Positions 53,619 through 62,800 of a DNA stretch of 64,000 bases are shown here, piece by piece. The notes beneath the pieces are model-generated. The model saw only the letters and a program-made list of their open reading frames with translations. It did not search any database and had not been told where the DNA came from. The stretch covers positions 1 through 64,000 of the forward strand of contig NZ_FWWR01000009.1 in NCBI RefSeq assembly GCF_900176115.1, read 5' to 3'. A program made the position numbers and the translations under genes. Each line of letters opens with the position of its first letter. Position 1 is the stretch's first letter. This stretch comes from Peptoniphilus asaccharolyticus DSM 20463 (GTDB lineage: Bacteria; Bacillota; Clostridia; Tissierellales; Peptoniphilaceae).

Positions 53619-54016
53619 AAGAGGAAGTTTTAAATAAAGTAGCGAGAGAAATCATCCACGTAAAAAACCTTAGAGAAACAATAAAGTTATATGCATCTCA
53701 TATTAACGAAATCAATAAGCTGAAAAAGAAAGTAAGAAATGATGAGCTGCTGCAAGTTTACTCCAAAGTCTTCAGTGAGATTAATCTCACAATATACAAG
53801 GTCAGTGAAAACAATAAAAATTCTTTTGTAGAAAACTCCATGGCCATGATGGGCTTTGACAAAGAAGTAGAAATAATAAGAAAAGAAGATGCCTATCTTT
53901 GTCTCAAAACCAAAATGATTGAGAAAGTACAAATTGCCTATGGGAATAATAAAATTTTGGAACAATTTAGGCGAAGGAATTTTACAAACTTCTGCGAATT
54001 TAAGTATCAAAACTAA
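53579..54016 (+). CDS. Hypothetical protein, possible remnant
   Basis: 145 aa, basic and helical (IEEEVLNKVAREIIHVKNLR, ETIKLYASHINEINKLKKKV). TTG start without a convincing ribosome site, overlapping the ABC exporter fragment. No family recognised; may be the tail of a larger lost gene. Confidence 0.4.
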   Translation: MRQESKGNTKRRIEEEVLNKVAREIIHVKNLRETIKLYASHINEINKLKKKVRNDELLQVYSKVFSEINLTIYKVSENNKNSFVENSMAMMGFDKEVEIIRKEDAYLCLKTKMIEKVQIAYGNNKILEQFRRRNFTNFCEFKYQN

Positions 54017-54173
54017 AATAGGTTTTTATGATCACGTAGAAAGAGAAAATTTTGTATTTTCCGTTAACCTACATTAAAATTAAAAATTAAATCAAAAAAC
54101 TTATTGATAACAGTTATAAATTAGATGAAATAGAGGTTGCACAAAAACCATGTCAAAAATTAAATTAAAAAAT

Positions 54174-54204
54174 AAAAAAAAGTTAATGTGAGTTAACTTT
54201 TTTT
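54174..54204. terminator. Bidirectional terminator upstream of the heme locus
   Basis: AAAAAGTTAA and TTAACTTTTT form a perfect 10-bp stem with a 6-nt loop and A/T runs on both sides. It insulates the heme operon from the element remnants. The rest of 54017-54173 is AT-rich with no gene. Confidence 0.7.
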
Positions 54205-54248
54205 AATTGTGAAAAACAATGCAAAAAACACTAATAAGCTATATTATT

Positions 54249-54265
54249 TTGATATGTGCTATCAA
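54249..54265. promoter_or_regulatory. Palindrome in the heme operon leader
   Basis: TTGATA-TGTGC-TATCAA, a perfect 6-bp inverted repeat with a 5-nt spacer, 6 bp upstream of the GGAGGAGG site of the first heme gene. It fits an operator for an iron- or heme-responsive repressor. It is not a clear Fur box. Confidence 0.4.
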
Positions 54266-54287
54266 TTAAGTGGAGGAGGTATCCAAA

Positions 54288-55706
54288 ATTAAAAAGAAAC
54301 TTTTACTATACATACTTTTATTGTTAATTCTAATACCCGGCAGGAACTACTGTGCGGAAAGTAATTTAAACACGAATAAGGACAACTTAATAAACTTGGA
54401 GGACGGCTACTACAAGATCCCCGTCAAGTTGTGGCACGCATACGAAGAGAAGGAAAGCATGGGCAACAAAGCCATGGTTCAAGTAGCTGAATTAGAAGTC
54501 AAAGACAAAGAGGGATATTTATACACAGGCTCAGGAAAAATGGAGTACATGGGCATCACAGCGTCTCTTATCAACATATACTTTCAAAAGGAAGACGGCA
54601 ATTATTATCCCGCAGAACCAGGCGACTTTGAAATGGAAATACCTAAAGAACACGATAAACGTCCATGTGTATTTAAAACGAAGCTGATTAACATGGATGA
54701 GATGTTAAATGTATATGTAGATCCTAAGGTTGAGCCCATGGGAGATGAACCCATAAGAGCAAGGGTAAAGCTTGATTATAACTCTATTGAAAAAATAGAC
54801 AAGGACGAAGCGGACCTCATTAAAAAATTTGAAACAGGGCCTAAGAAGCCTGAATTTGACAAGGGCGTTTCCGGAGAAGCGGAGAATAAAAATTTAATCG
54901 TAAATTATGAGGCGGAAACTTTTCAAGAAGAATTTTCTTTCTACGGCAACAAACTCACAGGCAAAAATGCAGAAAAGTATTCACAAGACTTTGACAAACT
55001 TGATCAAGTAAATGTATTTAAAATCGAATTTTTAGGACCCTTAAATGAAATAACTGAAGAAGACAAAAACATTCAGGACAAGAGAAAGAGAATTATTCCT
55101 CAAAAGGAAATGGAGCTTAGACTTCCCCTTTTAAAACTCAAAGAAGAAGAAGACAACTTAACTCTCTATGACTATACAGAGGGCGAAAGAAAGAAGATTG
55201 ACTTCACCTTTGACAAGGAACATGTAAAGACGAAGGTAAAAAACCCCGGTGTCTATGTCTTAGTTAAAAGCGATACATTGACACAAAGACCAGGCGCAGA
55301 TACACAAAATAGCGGACAGGGAAGTAAAGAAGAAAGAGCAGAGACGTTTTTAAAAACAGTTAAAAAATCTTCTCCAAAACCTGTTGTGAAAAAAACGGCT
55401 CAAAAGAAAGTGACAAGTGAAGGCGTAAATAATATACAAACATCGGCACCACAAAGTCAGACACAAAACTCTTTGCAAAAACAATTGGACTTTGCGAAAC
55501 AACATAAGGAAACGTCAAACTCACAGGAAAAACTTGATGACAGAGCTGTAGAGAGAGAATACAGAGGCGTAATAATTATTACCCTGTTAATTTTTATAAG
55601 CCTTAGCATACTTTCAATATGTTTCATAAAGAAAAATTTAAAAGCAATTAGAGATATGAAAGAAGAAATACTTTTTATAGGAGGACTTGGAAAAGATGAA
55701 AAATAA
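54288..55706 (+). CDS. NEAT-domain heme-binding surface protein
   Basis: About 472 aa. Signal peptide KKKLLLYILLLLILIPGRNYC, NEAT-like domain about 25-165 (YYKIPVKLWHAYEEKESMGN, YMGITASLINIYF), a second beta-rich region about 205-350, a Ser/Gln/Lys linker, and a C-terminal membrane helix (about 430-452, VIIITLLIFISLSILSICFI). No LPXTG, so it is membrane-anchored. GGAGGAGG lies 8 nt before ATT 54288, where ATG-AAA-AAG is expected; GTG 54270 lies inside the ribosome site. First gene of the heme operon; should accept heme at the surface. Confidence 0.8.
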   Translation: MKKKLLLYILLLLILIPGRNYCAESNLNTNKDNLINLEDGYYKIPVKLWHAYEEKESMGNKAMVQVAELEVKDKEGYLYTGSGKMEYMGITASLINIYFQKEDGNYYPAEPGDFEMEIPKEHDKRPCVFKTKLINMDEMLNVYVDPKVEPMGDEPIRARVKLDYNSIEKIDKDEADLIKKFETGPKKPEFDKGVSGEAENKNLIVNYEAETFQEEFSFYGNKLTGKNAEKYSQDFDKLDQVNVFKIEFLGPLNEITEEDKNIQDKRKRIIPQKEMELRLPLLKLKEEEDNLTLYDYTEGERKKIDFTFDKEHVKTKVKNPGVYVLVKSDTLTQRPGADTQNSGQGSKEERAETFLKTVKKSSPKPVVKKTAQKKVTSEGVNNIQTSAPQSQTQNSLQKQLDFAKQHKETSNSQEKLDDRAVEREYRGVIIITLLIFISLSILSICFIKKNLKAIRDMKEEILFIGGLGKDEK

Positions 55707-56679
55707 AATGAAAGCCATTCTCCTAAGTCTCTTAATAGTTATTTCAATGATAAGTAATGTCTTTGCATATACACAGGAAACAGGAAAGGCAACACCTTAC
55801 TACGCTCATCCGGTGACAGGAGCTATAGAAGACCCAGGTAACAATCCCGGAATAGGTCAAGGCATGACAGAAAATGTATTGTCACCTCAAGCACTATTAG
55901 AGACAACGGACGACGGAAGAATGTTTTTAAGCGTGAGATACAACCTTGCCAACTATATAAAGAACGAAACTTTTGCAGTACAAAATTATGGCGACGAAGA
56001 CTTTTATTCAGTTGCGGCGGAAATAACAGGCCGGACTGAAGAGACGAGGGACTACAGGTTTGAAATACCGAGCAAAAACATAGTAGTAAGAGCGACGTTT
56101 TTCGTGGGGCCCATGGGAAGAGATGTAATTTTTTATTACACAATATCTGACTTTGTAGAGGGAAACACCGACTTTGCAACTCTTAAAAATATCGGCACAC
56201 CTTCAACAAAAGATAAGAACCAAGGTCTTGTAAATGATGAAGTTGAAGAGAACGGTGATAGTTCACAAGAAATAAACGCACATCAAAGTACAATGCCCAA
56301 CATGGAAGGACTTACACCTGTAGAGAACAATGTACAAGTAGGACAGATAATCGGACCTGAAGGCGAAGGAAAAAAGATAGAGCAAAAAATTGTAAACTCC
56401 AAAATGTCGGCGGGAGACTTGGGATACTCCCACGGACTTCTCACAAAGGACTCCCCGATAATTAAAAAATTATATTATTCGGAAGACAGTAAGGGGGAAA
56501 AAAATTCAAAAGAAAAAACAGTGCCCGGCAAGATAACCATGGCTTGCATATACGGCCTTATTGCTTTGGCGGTAGTTATAACTTCAGCCCTTTTAATAAC
56601 AGTAGCTATGTCCTTTATATACAAAGCTAAGGTTGAAGAGGAATTAAATCAAAAAAGGAGTGATGTCTATGAAGATTAA
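55696..56679 (+). CDS. shp: Shp-like cell-surface heme-binding protein
   Basis: 327 aa. Signal peptide 1-24, then a domain closely resembling the streptococcal Shp heme-binding domain (PYYAHPVTGAIEDPGNNPGI, GQGMTENVLSPQALLETTDD). Charged linker, then a C-terminal membrane helix (ALAVVITSALLITVAMSFIY). In streptococci Shp takes heme from Shr and hands it to the HtsA lipoprotein; the next gene here encodes an equivalent lipoprotein. Overlaps the genes on both sides by about 10 bp. Confidence 0.82.
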   Translation: MKNKMKAILLSLLIVISMISNVFAYTQETGKATPYYAHPVTGAIEDPGNNPGIGQGMTENVLSPQALLETTDDGRMFLSVRYNLANYIKNETFAVQNYGDEDFYSVAAEITGRTEETRDYRFEIPSKNIVVRATFFVGPMGRDVIFYYTISDFVEGNTDFATLKNIGTPSTKDKNQGLVNDEVEENGDSSQEINAHQSTMPNMEGLTPVENNVQVGQIIGPEGEGKKIEQKIVNSKMSAGDLGYSHGLLTKDSPIIKKLYYSEDSKGEKNSKEKTVPGKITMACIYGLIALAVVITSALLITVAMSFIYKAKVEEELNQKRSDVYED

Positions 56680-57577
56680 AAAAATCATAGCGGCGGCACT
56701 TGCATTACTTACTCTCACAGCCTGCGTAAATCAAAAGCAAAGCACAAAAGAGCATGAAGGAGAGTTAAGAATAGCGGCAACATCTATGGCGACGGTTTAC
56801 ATAATGGAAAAACTTAACATTGACTTGGTAGCCGTACCCGATTCCGATATAGACAAGATGCCCAAAAGGTATGAGGACGTACCCAAGGTAGGCATGGCAA
56901 TGACACCTGATATAGAAAAGTTAAAGCAGCTAAATCCCGACTATGTCTTCTCGCCCGTATCTTTAATATCGGACTTGCTTCCGAAATACAAGGCGGCAAA
57001 TTTGGACTACGGATTTTTAAATCTAAATAACATTGAGGGAATGTATAAGTCAATTGAAGACTTAGGCAATCTTTTGGACAGAAAAAAAGAAGCCAAAGAG
57101 CTGATAGATGACTATAAAACATTTATAGAAGATTACAAGGCAAAGCACAGGGACAAAAAAGCACCTAAAGTCTTGGTGCTTATGGGACTTCCCGGATCCT
57201 ATGTAGTGGCAACTGAAAACTCCTACGCAGGAAGCCTTATTAAATTGGCAGGAGCGGAAAATGTATATGAAGGAACGGACCAACAATTTATCACTATAAA
57301 CACAGAAGACATGCTTAAGAAGGATCCGGACATGATACTTAGAACCGCCCATGCACTACCCGACGATGTAATGGAAATGTTTAAAAAAGACTTTGCTGAA
57401 AACGACATTTGGAAACATTTCAGAGCAGTAAAAGAAAATAAAGTCTATGACCTGGACTATAAAAAGTTCGGCATGAGTGCCAAGTTTAATTACAAAGAAG
57501 CACTAAACGACTTGGAAGAACTTTTTTACAACAGCTCATTAAGTGAAAACACAGGAGAAAGCAATGAAAAAAAGTAG
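56669..57577 (+). CDS. isdE: Heme ABC transporter substrate-binding lipoprotein (IsdE/HtsA-like)
   Basis: 302 aa. Lipobox LTLTAC with Cys19. Class III periplasmic-binding fold: LRIAATSMATVYIMEKLNID, PDIEKLKQLNPDYVFSPVSL, APKVLVLMGLPGSYVVATEN. Receives heme from the Shp/NEAT proteins and delivers it to the permease. ATG 56669 with AAAAAAGGAG upstream. Overlaps the permease gene by 14 bp. Confidence 0.9.
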   Translation: MKIKKIIAAALALLTLTACVNQKQSTKEHEGELRIAATSMATVYIMEKLNIDLVAVPDSDIDKMPKRYEDVPKVGMAMTPDIEKLKQLNPDYVFSPVSLISDLLPKYKAANLDYGFLNLNNIEGMYKSIEDLGNLLDRKKEAKELIDDYKTFIEDYKAKHRDKKAPKVLVLMGLPGSYVVATENSYAGSLIKLAGAENVYEGTDQQFITINTEDMLKKDPDMILRTAHALPDDVMEMFKKDFAENDIWKHFRAVKENKVYDLDYKKFGMSAKFNYKEALNDLEELFYNSSLSENTGESNEKK

Positions 57578-58553
57578 AGTTATACTGATCTATTTAATAT
57601 CAATAATTATATTGCTTGGACTTACGCTCTACTCAGCCAAGACAGGATCAATAGAAATGACCTTCCAAAAACTCATAAGGGGACTCTTTTTCGAATATGA
57701 TCCGGATGTAGCGACAATTTACGACTTGAGATTTCCACGAATAATAATAGCCGTATTGGCAGGGGCGGCACTTGCCATATCGGGAGTGCTCCTTCAGGCG
57801 GTAATGCAAAACCCCTTAACTGACCCCGGGATAATAGGCATATCATCGGCGGCAAGTCTGTCAGCAAGCCTTGTAATGATACTTCTCCCTAAATTTTATT
57901 ATTTAACACCAGCATTTTCGGTGCTTGGGGGACTATTAGCATATCTTTTAATATACTCCCTGGCGTGGAACGGCGGTTCAAACCCGATAAAGCTAATCTT
58001 GGTAGGTGTTGCACTTAATATGACATTAATGGGAGTAAATGAAGCGATTAAATCCATGATGGGCGGCAATCTTACAAATGTGCAGTCAATAATCGAAGGC
58101 AATGTTGCACAAAAGACTTGGGAAGATGTAAGGATAATGGCAGTTTACGGAATAATATTTTTGATCATATCCCTATTCACAATAAGAACTGCAAACCTCC
58201 TTCAATTAGAAGACCAAACTGCAAAGTCCTTAGGCGTCAATGTAAATAGAGACAGATTTATATTGGCACTCATAGCAATAATTTTAGCATCGGTCTCCAC
58301 TGCAATAGTAGGAGTAATAGGCTTCTTGGGATTGGTAGTACCACATATAGCAAGAATAATCCTAGGCTCAAACCACAAGAGACTAATACCCTACTCCATG
58401 ATATTGGGAGCCATTACACTGCTTCTCTCAGACACATTGGGAAGAGTAATAGCCTACCCCTATGAGATAAAACCCTCAGTAGTCATGACAGTAGTAGGAG
58501 GAATATTTTTCATAGTCCTTCTAAAAATAGGAGGTAAGAACTATGGAAATTAA
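57564..58553 (+). CDS. isdF: Heme ABC transporter permease (FecCD family)
   Basis: 329 aa with about nine membrane segments. Typical FecCD sequence: YDLRFPRIIIAVLAGAALAI, SGVLLQAVMQNPLTDPGIIG and FLGLVVPHIARIILGSNHKR (coupling helix). Imports heme with the ATPase encoded downstream. Overlaps it by 11 bp. Confidence 0.94.
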   Translation: MKKSRVILIYLISIIILLGLTLYSAKTGSIEMTFQKLIRGLFFEYDPDVATIYDLRFPRIIIAVLAGAALAISGVLLQAVMQNPLTDPGIIGISSAASLSASLVMILLPKFYYLTPAFSVLGGLLAYLLIYSLAWNGGSNPIKLILVGVALNMTLMGVNEAIKSMMGGNLTNVQSIIEGNVAQKTWEDVRIMAVYGIIFLIISLFTIRTANLLQLEDQTAKSLGVNVNRDRFILALIAIILASVSTAIVGVIGFLGLVVPHIARIILGSNHKRLIPYSMILGAITLLLSDTLGRVIAYPYEIKPSVVMTVVGGIFFIVLLKIGGKNYGN

Positions 58554-59304
58554 ACATCTATTCTTCTCCTACGGAAAAAAACCGGTAATAAAAGATTTAA
58601 ATTTAAAAATAGAAAAAGGAAAAATCACCACACTCTTAGGAGCAAACGGCTGCGGCAAATCAACCCTATTTAAATTAATAACAAGAGTGGAAAAGCCGAA
58701 GATGGGACTAATAACATTGGACGGCAAAAACATAAACAACATAGAGCGAAAAGAATTTGCCAAGAAAGTCGCCATAGTAAGACAGAAAAACCAAATTGCA
58801 GGGGACATAAGAGTAGAAGAATTAATATCCTACGGAAGAAACCCCTACATAGGTTTTATGCAAAAGCCCACATCGGCGGACAAAAAAGAAGTGGATCAGG
58901 CAATAGAAGTCTGCGGCTTGGAAAAAATAAGAAAAGAAAGAGTCAACTCACTGTCGGGAGGCCAGGTTCAAAGAGCGTGGATTGCAATGGCAATAGCACA
59001 GGACAGTGAAATACTGCTCTTAGACGAGCCTACAACCTATCTAGACATAAAGTATCAAGTAGAAATTTTAAAACTAGTAAAAGATTTAAATAAAAATCTT
59101 GGCAAAACCATCATCATGGTACTTCACGACATCAATCAGTCCATAGAGTACTCGGACACAATAGTGGGCATGATGAACGGGAAAATAGAATTTCAAGGAA
59201 AAGCAAAAGAAGTGCTTACTGGAGAAAAAATAAGTAAAATTTACGATACAAAATTAAAAATCATAGATATAGAAGATAGAAAGTATGTATTGGCTGAAGA
59301 ATAA
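58543..59304 (+). CDS. Heme ABC transporter ATP-binding protein
   Basis: 253 aa. Walker A GANGCGKST (33-41), Q-loop VRQKNQIAG, signature NSLSGGQVQRAWIAMAIA, Walker B EILLLDEPTTYLD and H-loop MVLHDINQS. FepC/HmuV-type importer ATPase. Followed closely by the flavodoxin gene. Confidence 0.95.
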   Translation: MEIKHLFFSYGKKPVIKDLNLKIEKGKITTLLGANGCGKSTLFKLITRVEKPKMGLITLDGKNINNIERKEFAKKVAIVRQKNQIAGDIRVEELISYGRNPYIGFMQKPTSADKKEVDQAIEVCGLEKIRKERVNSLSGGQVQRAWIAMAIAQDSEILLLDEPTTYLDIKYQVEILKLVKDLNKNLGKTIIMVLHDINQSIEYSDTIVGMMNGKIEFQGKAKEVLTGEKISKIYDTKLKIIDIEDRKYVLAEE

Positions 59305-59314
59305 AGGAGGAATA

Positions 59315-59830
59315 ATGAAAGGAATAATAATTTATTCATCAAAGACAGACAACACAAAGAGAATGGCAAAAAAAATCTATGAAGCCTTAAAAGACAAATA
59401 TCAAATGGAAATAGAAGACATAAAAGATTCTCCCGACGCAAAAGACTATGACTTCGTTCTCTTGGGAGGATGGATAGACAGAGGAACCTTGGAGGCAAAA
59501 TCTCTTAAATACTTAGAAAATATAAAAAATAAAAAGTTGGGACTATTTGCAACACTAGGCGCCATGCCCGACTCAGAACACGGGAGAAAAGTCATTAAGA
59601 ATTTGGAAGGTTTGCTAATAGGAAAAGAATCGCTGGGTCAATACATATGCCCTGGGCTAGTAGACCCAAAGATGATAGAAAAATTAAAAGGAATAAAAGG
59701 AGTGATAGTGCCGAAGAAAATTAAAGAAAAAATGATAACAACAAGCCTTAAATCAAGAGAGGCAACAGAAGAAGAACTATTAAAAGCCGCAAACTATTTT
59801 GCGGAAAACATAAAACACTTATCAAACTAA
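59315..59830 (+). CDS. Flavodoxin-like protein of the heme operon
   Basis: 171 aa from ATG 59315 (AAAGGAGG). FMN-binding start KGIIIYSSKTDNTKRMAKKI, then DYDFVLLGGWIDRGTLEAKS and LGLFATLGAMPDSEH. Position in the heme import operon suggests electron supply for intracellular heme breakdown or iron release without oxygen; related flavodoxins occur in anaerobic heme and bilin loci. No heme oxygenase is encoded nearby. Confidence 0.85.
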   Translation: MKGIIIYSSKTDNTKRMAKKIYEALKDKYQMEIEDIKDSPDAKDYDFVLLGGWIDRGTLEAKSLKYLENIKNKKLGLFATLGAMPDSEHGRKVIKNLEGLLIGKESLGQYICPGLVDPKMIEKLKGIKGVIVPKKIKEKMITTSLKSREATEEELLKAANYFAENIKHLSN

Positions 59831-59868
59831 TAGCTAAAAGTAAGACAAAAATATGAAAGGAGAGTTTA

Positions 59869-62800
59869 ATGAAAAATAAATTTATAAAGGAGAAAAAGAT
59901 GAAAAATAAATTTTTATCATTGACAATGGCATCACTTATTTTAGTGTCATCATTTCCTGTTAATAATCAGGTTTATGCATCTATGAATACTGCAGTGGAT
60001 GCAATAACACAAGCAACAGAAAATGATAACAATATACTTAAGGAATTAACTAAGGATGCAGATGCAAAAACAATAATTATAAAGGATAGGAGTTTCACAT
60101 ATAGGTTAAAAGTATTTATAAATAAACATGCAAACTTTGTTGAAGGTATTGTAGATGAAACAGATCTTGAAAATGGAGTTTATGGTTCAGTAGCCATGAT
60201 TTGGGGACAATTTAAGGGAGAGAATAAGGGCCTTAAAAAATATGGCGGCAAAACTTTTGGTGAAATAAAAGCAATGCCAAAACCAGAGGACATTATTGTC
60301 ATGGGTGGACAAAGAGATGATATTCCAAAAAAAGTTCACGAGAAAATTCTTGAATTTATTGCAAGAGAAGATACAAAAGAAGGAAAAACAGAAAAAGAAA
60401 AGAAAAACGAACTTGCAAAAAACCTTTATAAGTACAGATACAGATATGTTTATAAAGATACAAAAATATGGGATGTAACTACTTTAAGTCAGTTTTTAGA
60501 ATCTTATGACAAGGCTAGAGCAGTTTTAGAAAAATCTAATCCAAACGATAGCGAAATAAGTGAAAGAATAAAAGACTTAGAAACAAAATATAAGGCAATA
60601 AAGGCAGCACCTTTTTCAAACGAAAAATTCAAAGAACTTGAAAGACAAGCAGAAGAAAAAATTAAAAATAAGGACAGCTATACTCTTTCTACAATTACAG
60701 AATTACAAAGAGTCTTAGCGGAAGTTAGAAATGATTTTCGTGCTGGTAAAATAAAAAATCTCCTTCAAATGAATAAGGCGGAAGAGAAACTACAAAAAGC
60801 CCTTGACCAATTAGTTACTAAAGAAGAATCAAAGAGAAGATTTAATATAAATGGAAAATTGGTTCAATTTGGTAATGAATCTGAAGACTCCATGGCAAAT
60901 AACTTTATGAATCCTAGTATTTTATTAATTGAAGAATCTAATTCAAATATTTATGAAATAACTTTTGTAAAAAAAGAATATCTTGGAGTATCAAGTGAAG
61001 TAGAAAAATTAAAATATAATAGGGACAAAGAAAATTGGCAAGAAGCTAGTTTAATAAGTAATGCAAATAATATTAGAACATTTAGATTAGTGATGAACAA
61101 GGCTGATATAGATAGAATTGAACTTAAAACTTTTGCTAAAATGGGGACACCTAAATTGTCGGAACAAGATGTTATTTTGAAACTCGATCAAAGTACAAAA
61201 AGACCGGAAGGAAGTCAACTTGAAGAAGGAAACAAGAAAAAATTAAAAGAATTCCTCGACTCTATAAATGAACTAAATAAAGACATTAATGCTGGACTTT
61301 ATAAGGAACCTGAAAGTTCGCAATTTGCAGGAAAATATGTAGAAGCTACAAAGTTATTAGAAGCTAATCAAGTTACAGATGAGGCAATTGATAGAATGAT
61401 TAGATCTTTAATGATAATAAAGCAGGAATTGAAATTAAAGATTGTTGATGATTTTGCTAAAAAACTTGAAAACGCTGAAAAAATAACAAATGATAAGGCA
61501 AGTAAAGAAAAATACACCGAAACGTCTCTTGCAAAATTAAAAGAAGCTGTGGATGCTGGAAACGCTGTTTGGAGGAAACGATATGACCAAACAAAAGAAG
61601 AAATTGCAAGATTAATTAACCTTCTTGATACAGCTATGGCAGAATTAAAGGAAAAGGGTCAAGAAGAGGAAGAAAATTCAACGGAAGAAAAAGTATTTAC
61701 AGCGCCAGTAGAAATTATGAAAGAATCAGACCCTACACAAAAATCCATGGCAAATAATGCCATAGTTCCCCAAGCAAAAGTAATTTATAGTGGAGACAAG
61801 GTAAAAGTAGAATTAACATTTAAGGGATTAACTATAGGCAAAAGTAAGGGTCATTTAACAAACCTGTTTTATTTTGAAAACAACATCTCTCCAAAAGAAA
61901 ATGGAAATCCAATCGCCGCTAAGATTGAGAAAAAATTTATGGACACAGGAATGGATGGAAAAAAGGAAGAGTTCCCACAAGTATTTAGCTTTACAATTGA
62001 TAGGAATCTATTTGAAATATCAGACTTCTTATGGTGCAGAGTTTGGGTAGATGTAATGGACGGCTTTAATGGTGGCACACCAGGAGCAGGAGCCCAAGTA
62101 GCAAGAATTGTCATTGATAAAACAAATCTGCCAAAAGAAGAACCTTTAAATAAAGAAGAGTTAAAAAATTTAATTGATGAAGCTAAGGCAATAAAACAAG
62201 ACGATAAGACAGAAGAAGCCTTTACTAAACTACAAGAAGCAATAAAAAAGGCTCAAGAATTAATAGATAAGATTAATTCTAAAGAAGATTTAGAAAATGC
62301 AAAAAATGAACTTCAAAAAGCAATTGACGAATTCAAGGCTAGCCCACCAGAAGTAACAGAAGCTAAAAACAAGCCGGAGCTTGAAAAGTTATTAAAAGAA
62401 CAAGAGTCCCTATACAAAGATGTACTAAATGGTGAGTATAAGGAAGAAGGAAGTAAATTATATTTAGATAAATATAAGGAAGCTATTAAACTATTAGAAG
62501 ATCCACAAGCAAAAGAAGAAGCGATTGATGATGTAATAAGGTCATTAAAATCAATAAGACAAAACAGATTAGTTCTAAAGATTTTAGACGTTTTCCAAGA
62601 TTTAATAGCTAAAGCTGAAGAAATAACAAACAAGGGCAACTCTGATAAAAAATATACAGAAGATTCCTTCAACAAGTTAAAAGAAGCTGTTGCTGAAGCT
62701 AATAAATATTGGCTTAAGAGGTTTGAGCAACCTAAGGAAAAAATTGAAAGCTTAAACAAAATGTTAAAAGACGGACTTGACGGATTAAAGGAAGTCCCAA

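Noticed and set aside
54160-54270. Classical Fur box upstream of the heme operon
   Set aside because: AT-rich palindromes exist but none fits the 19-bp Fur consensus well enough.
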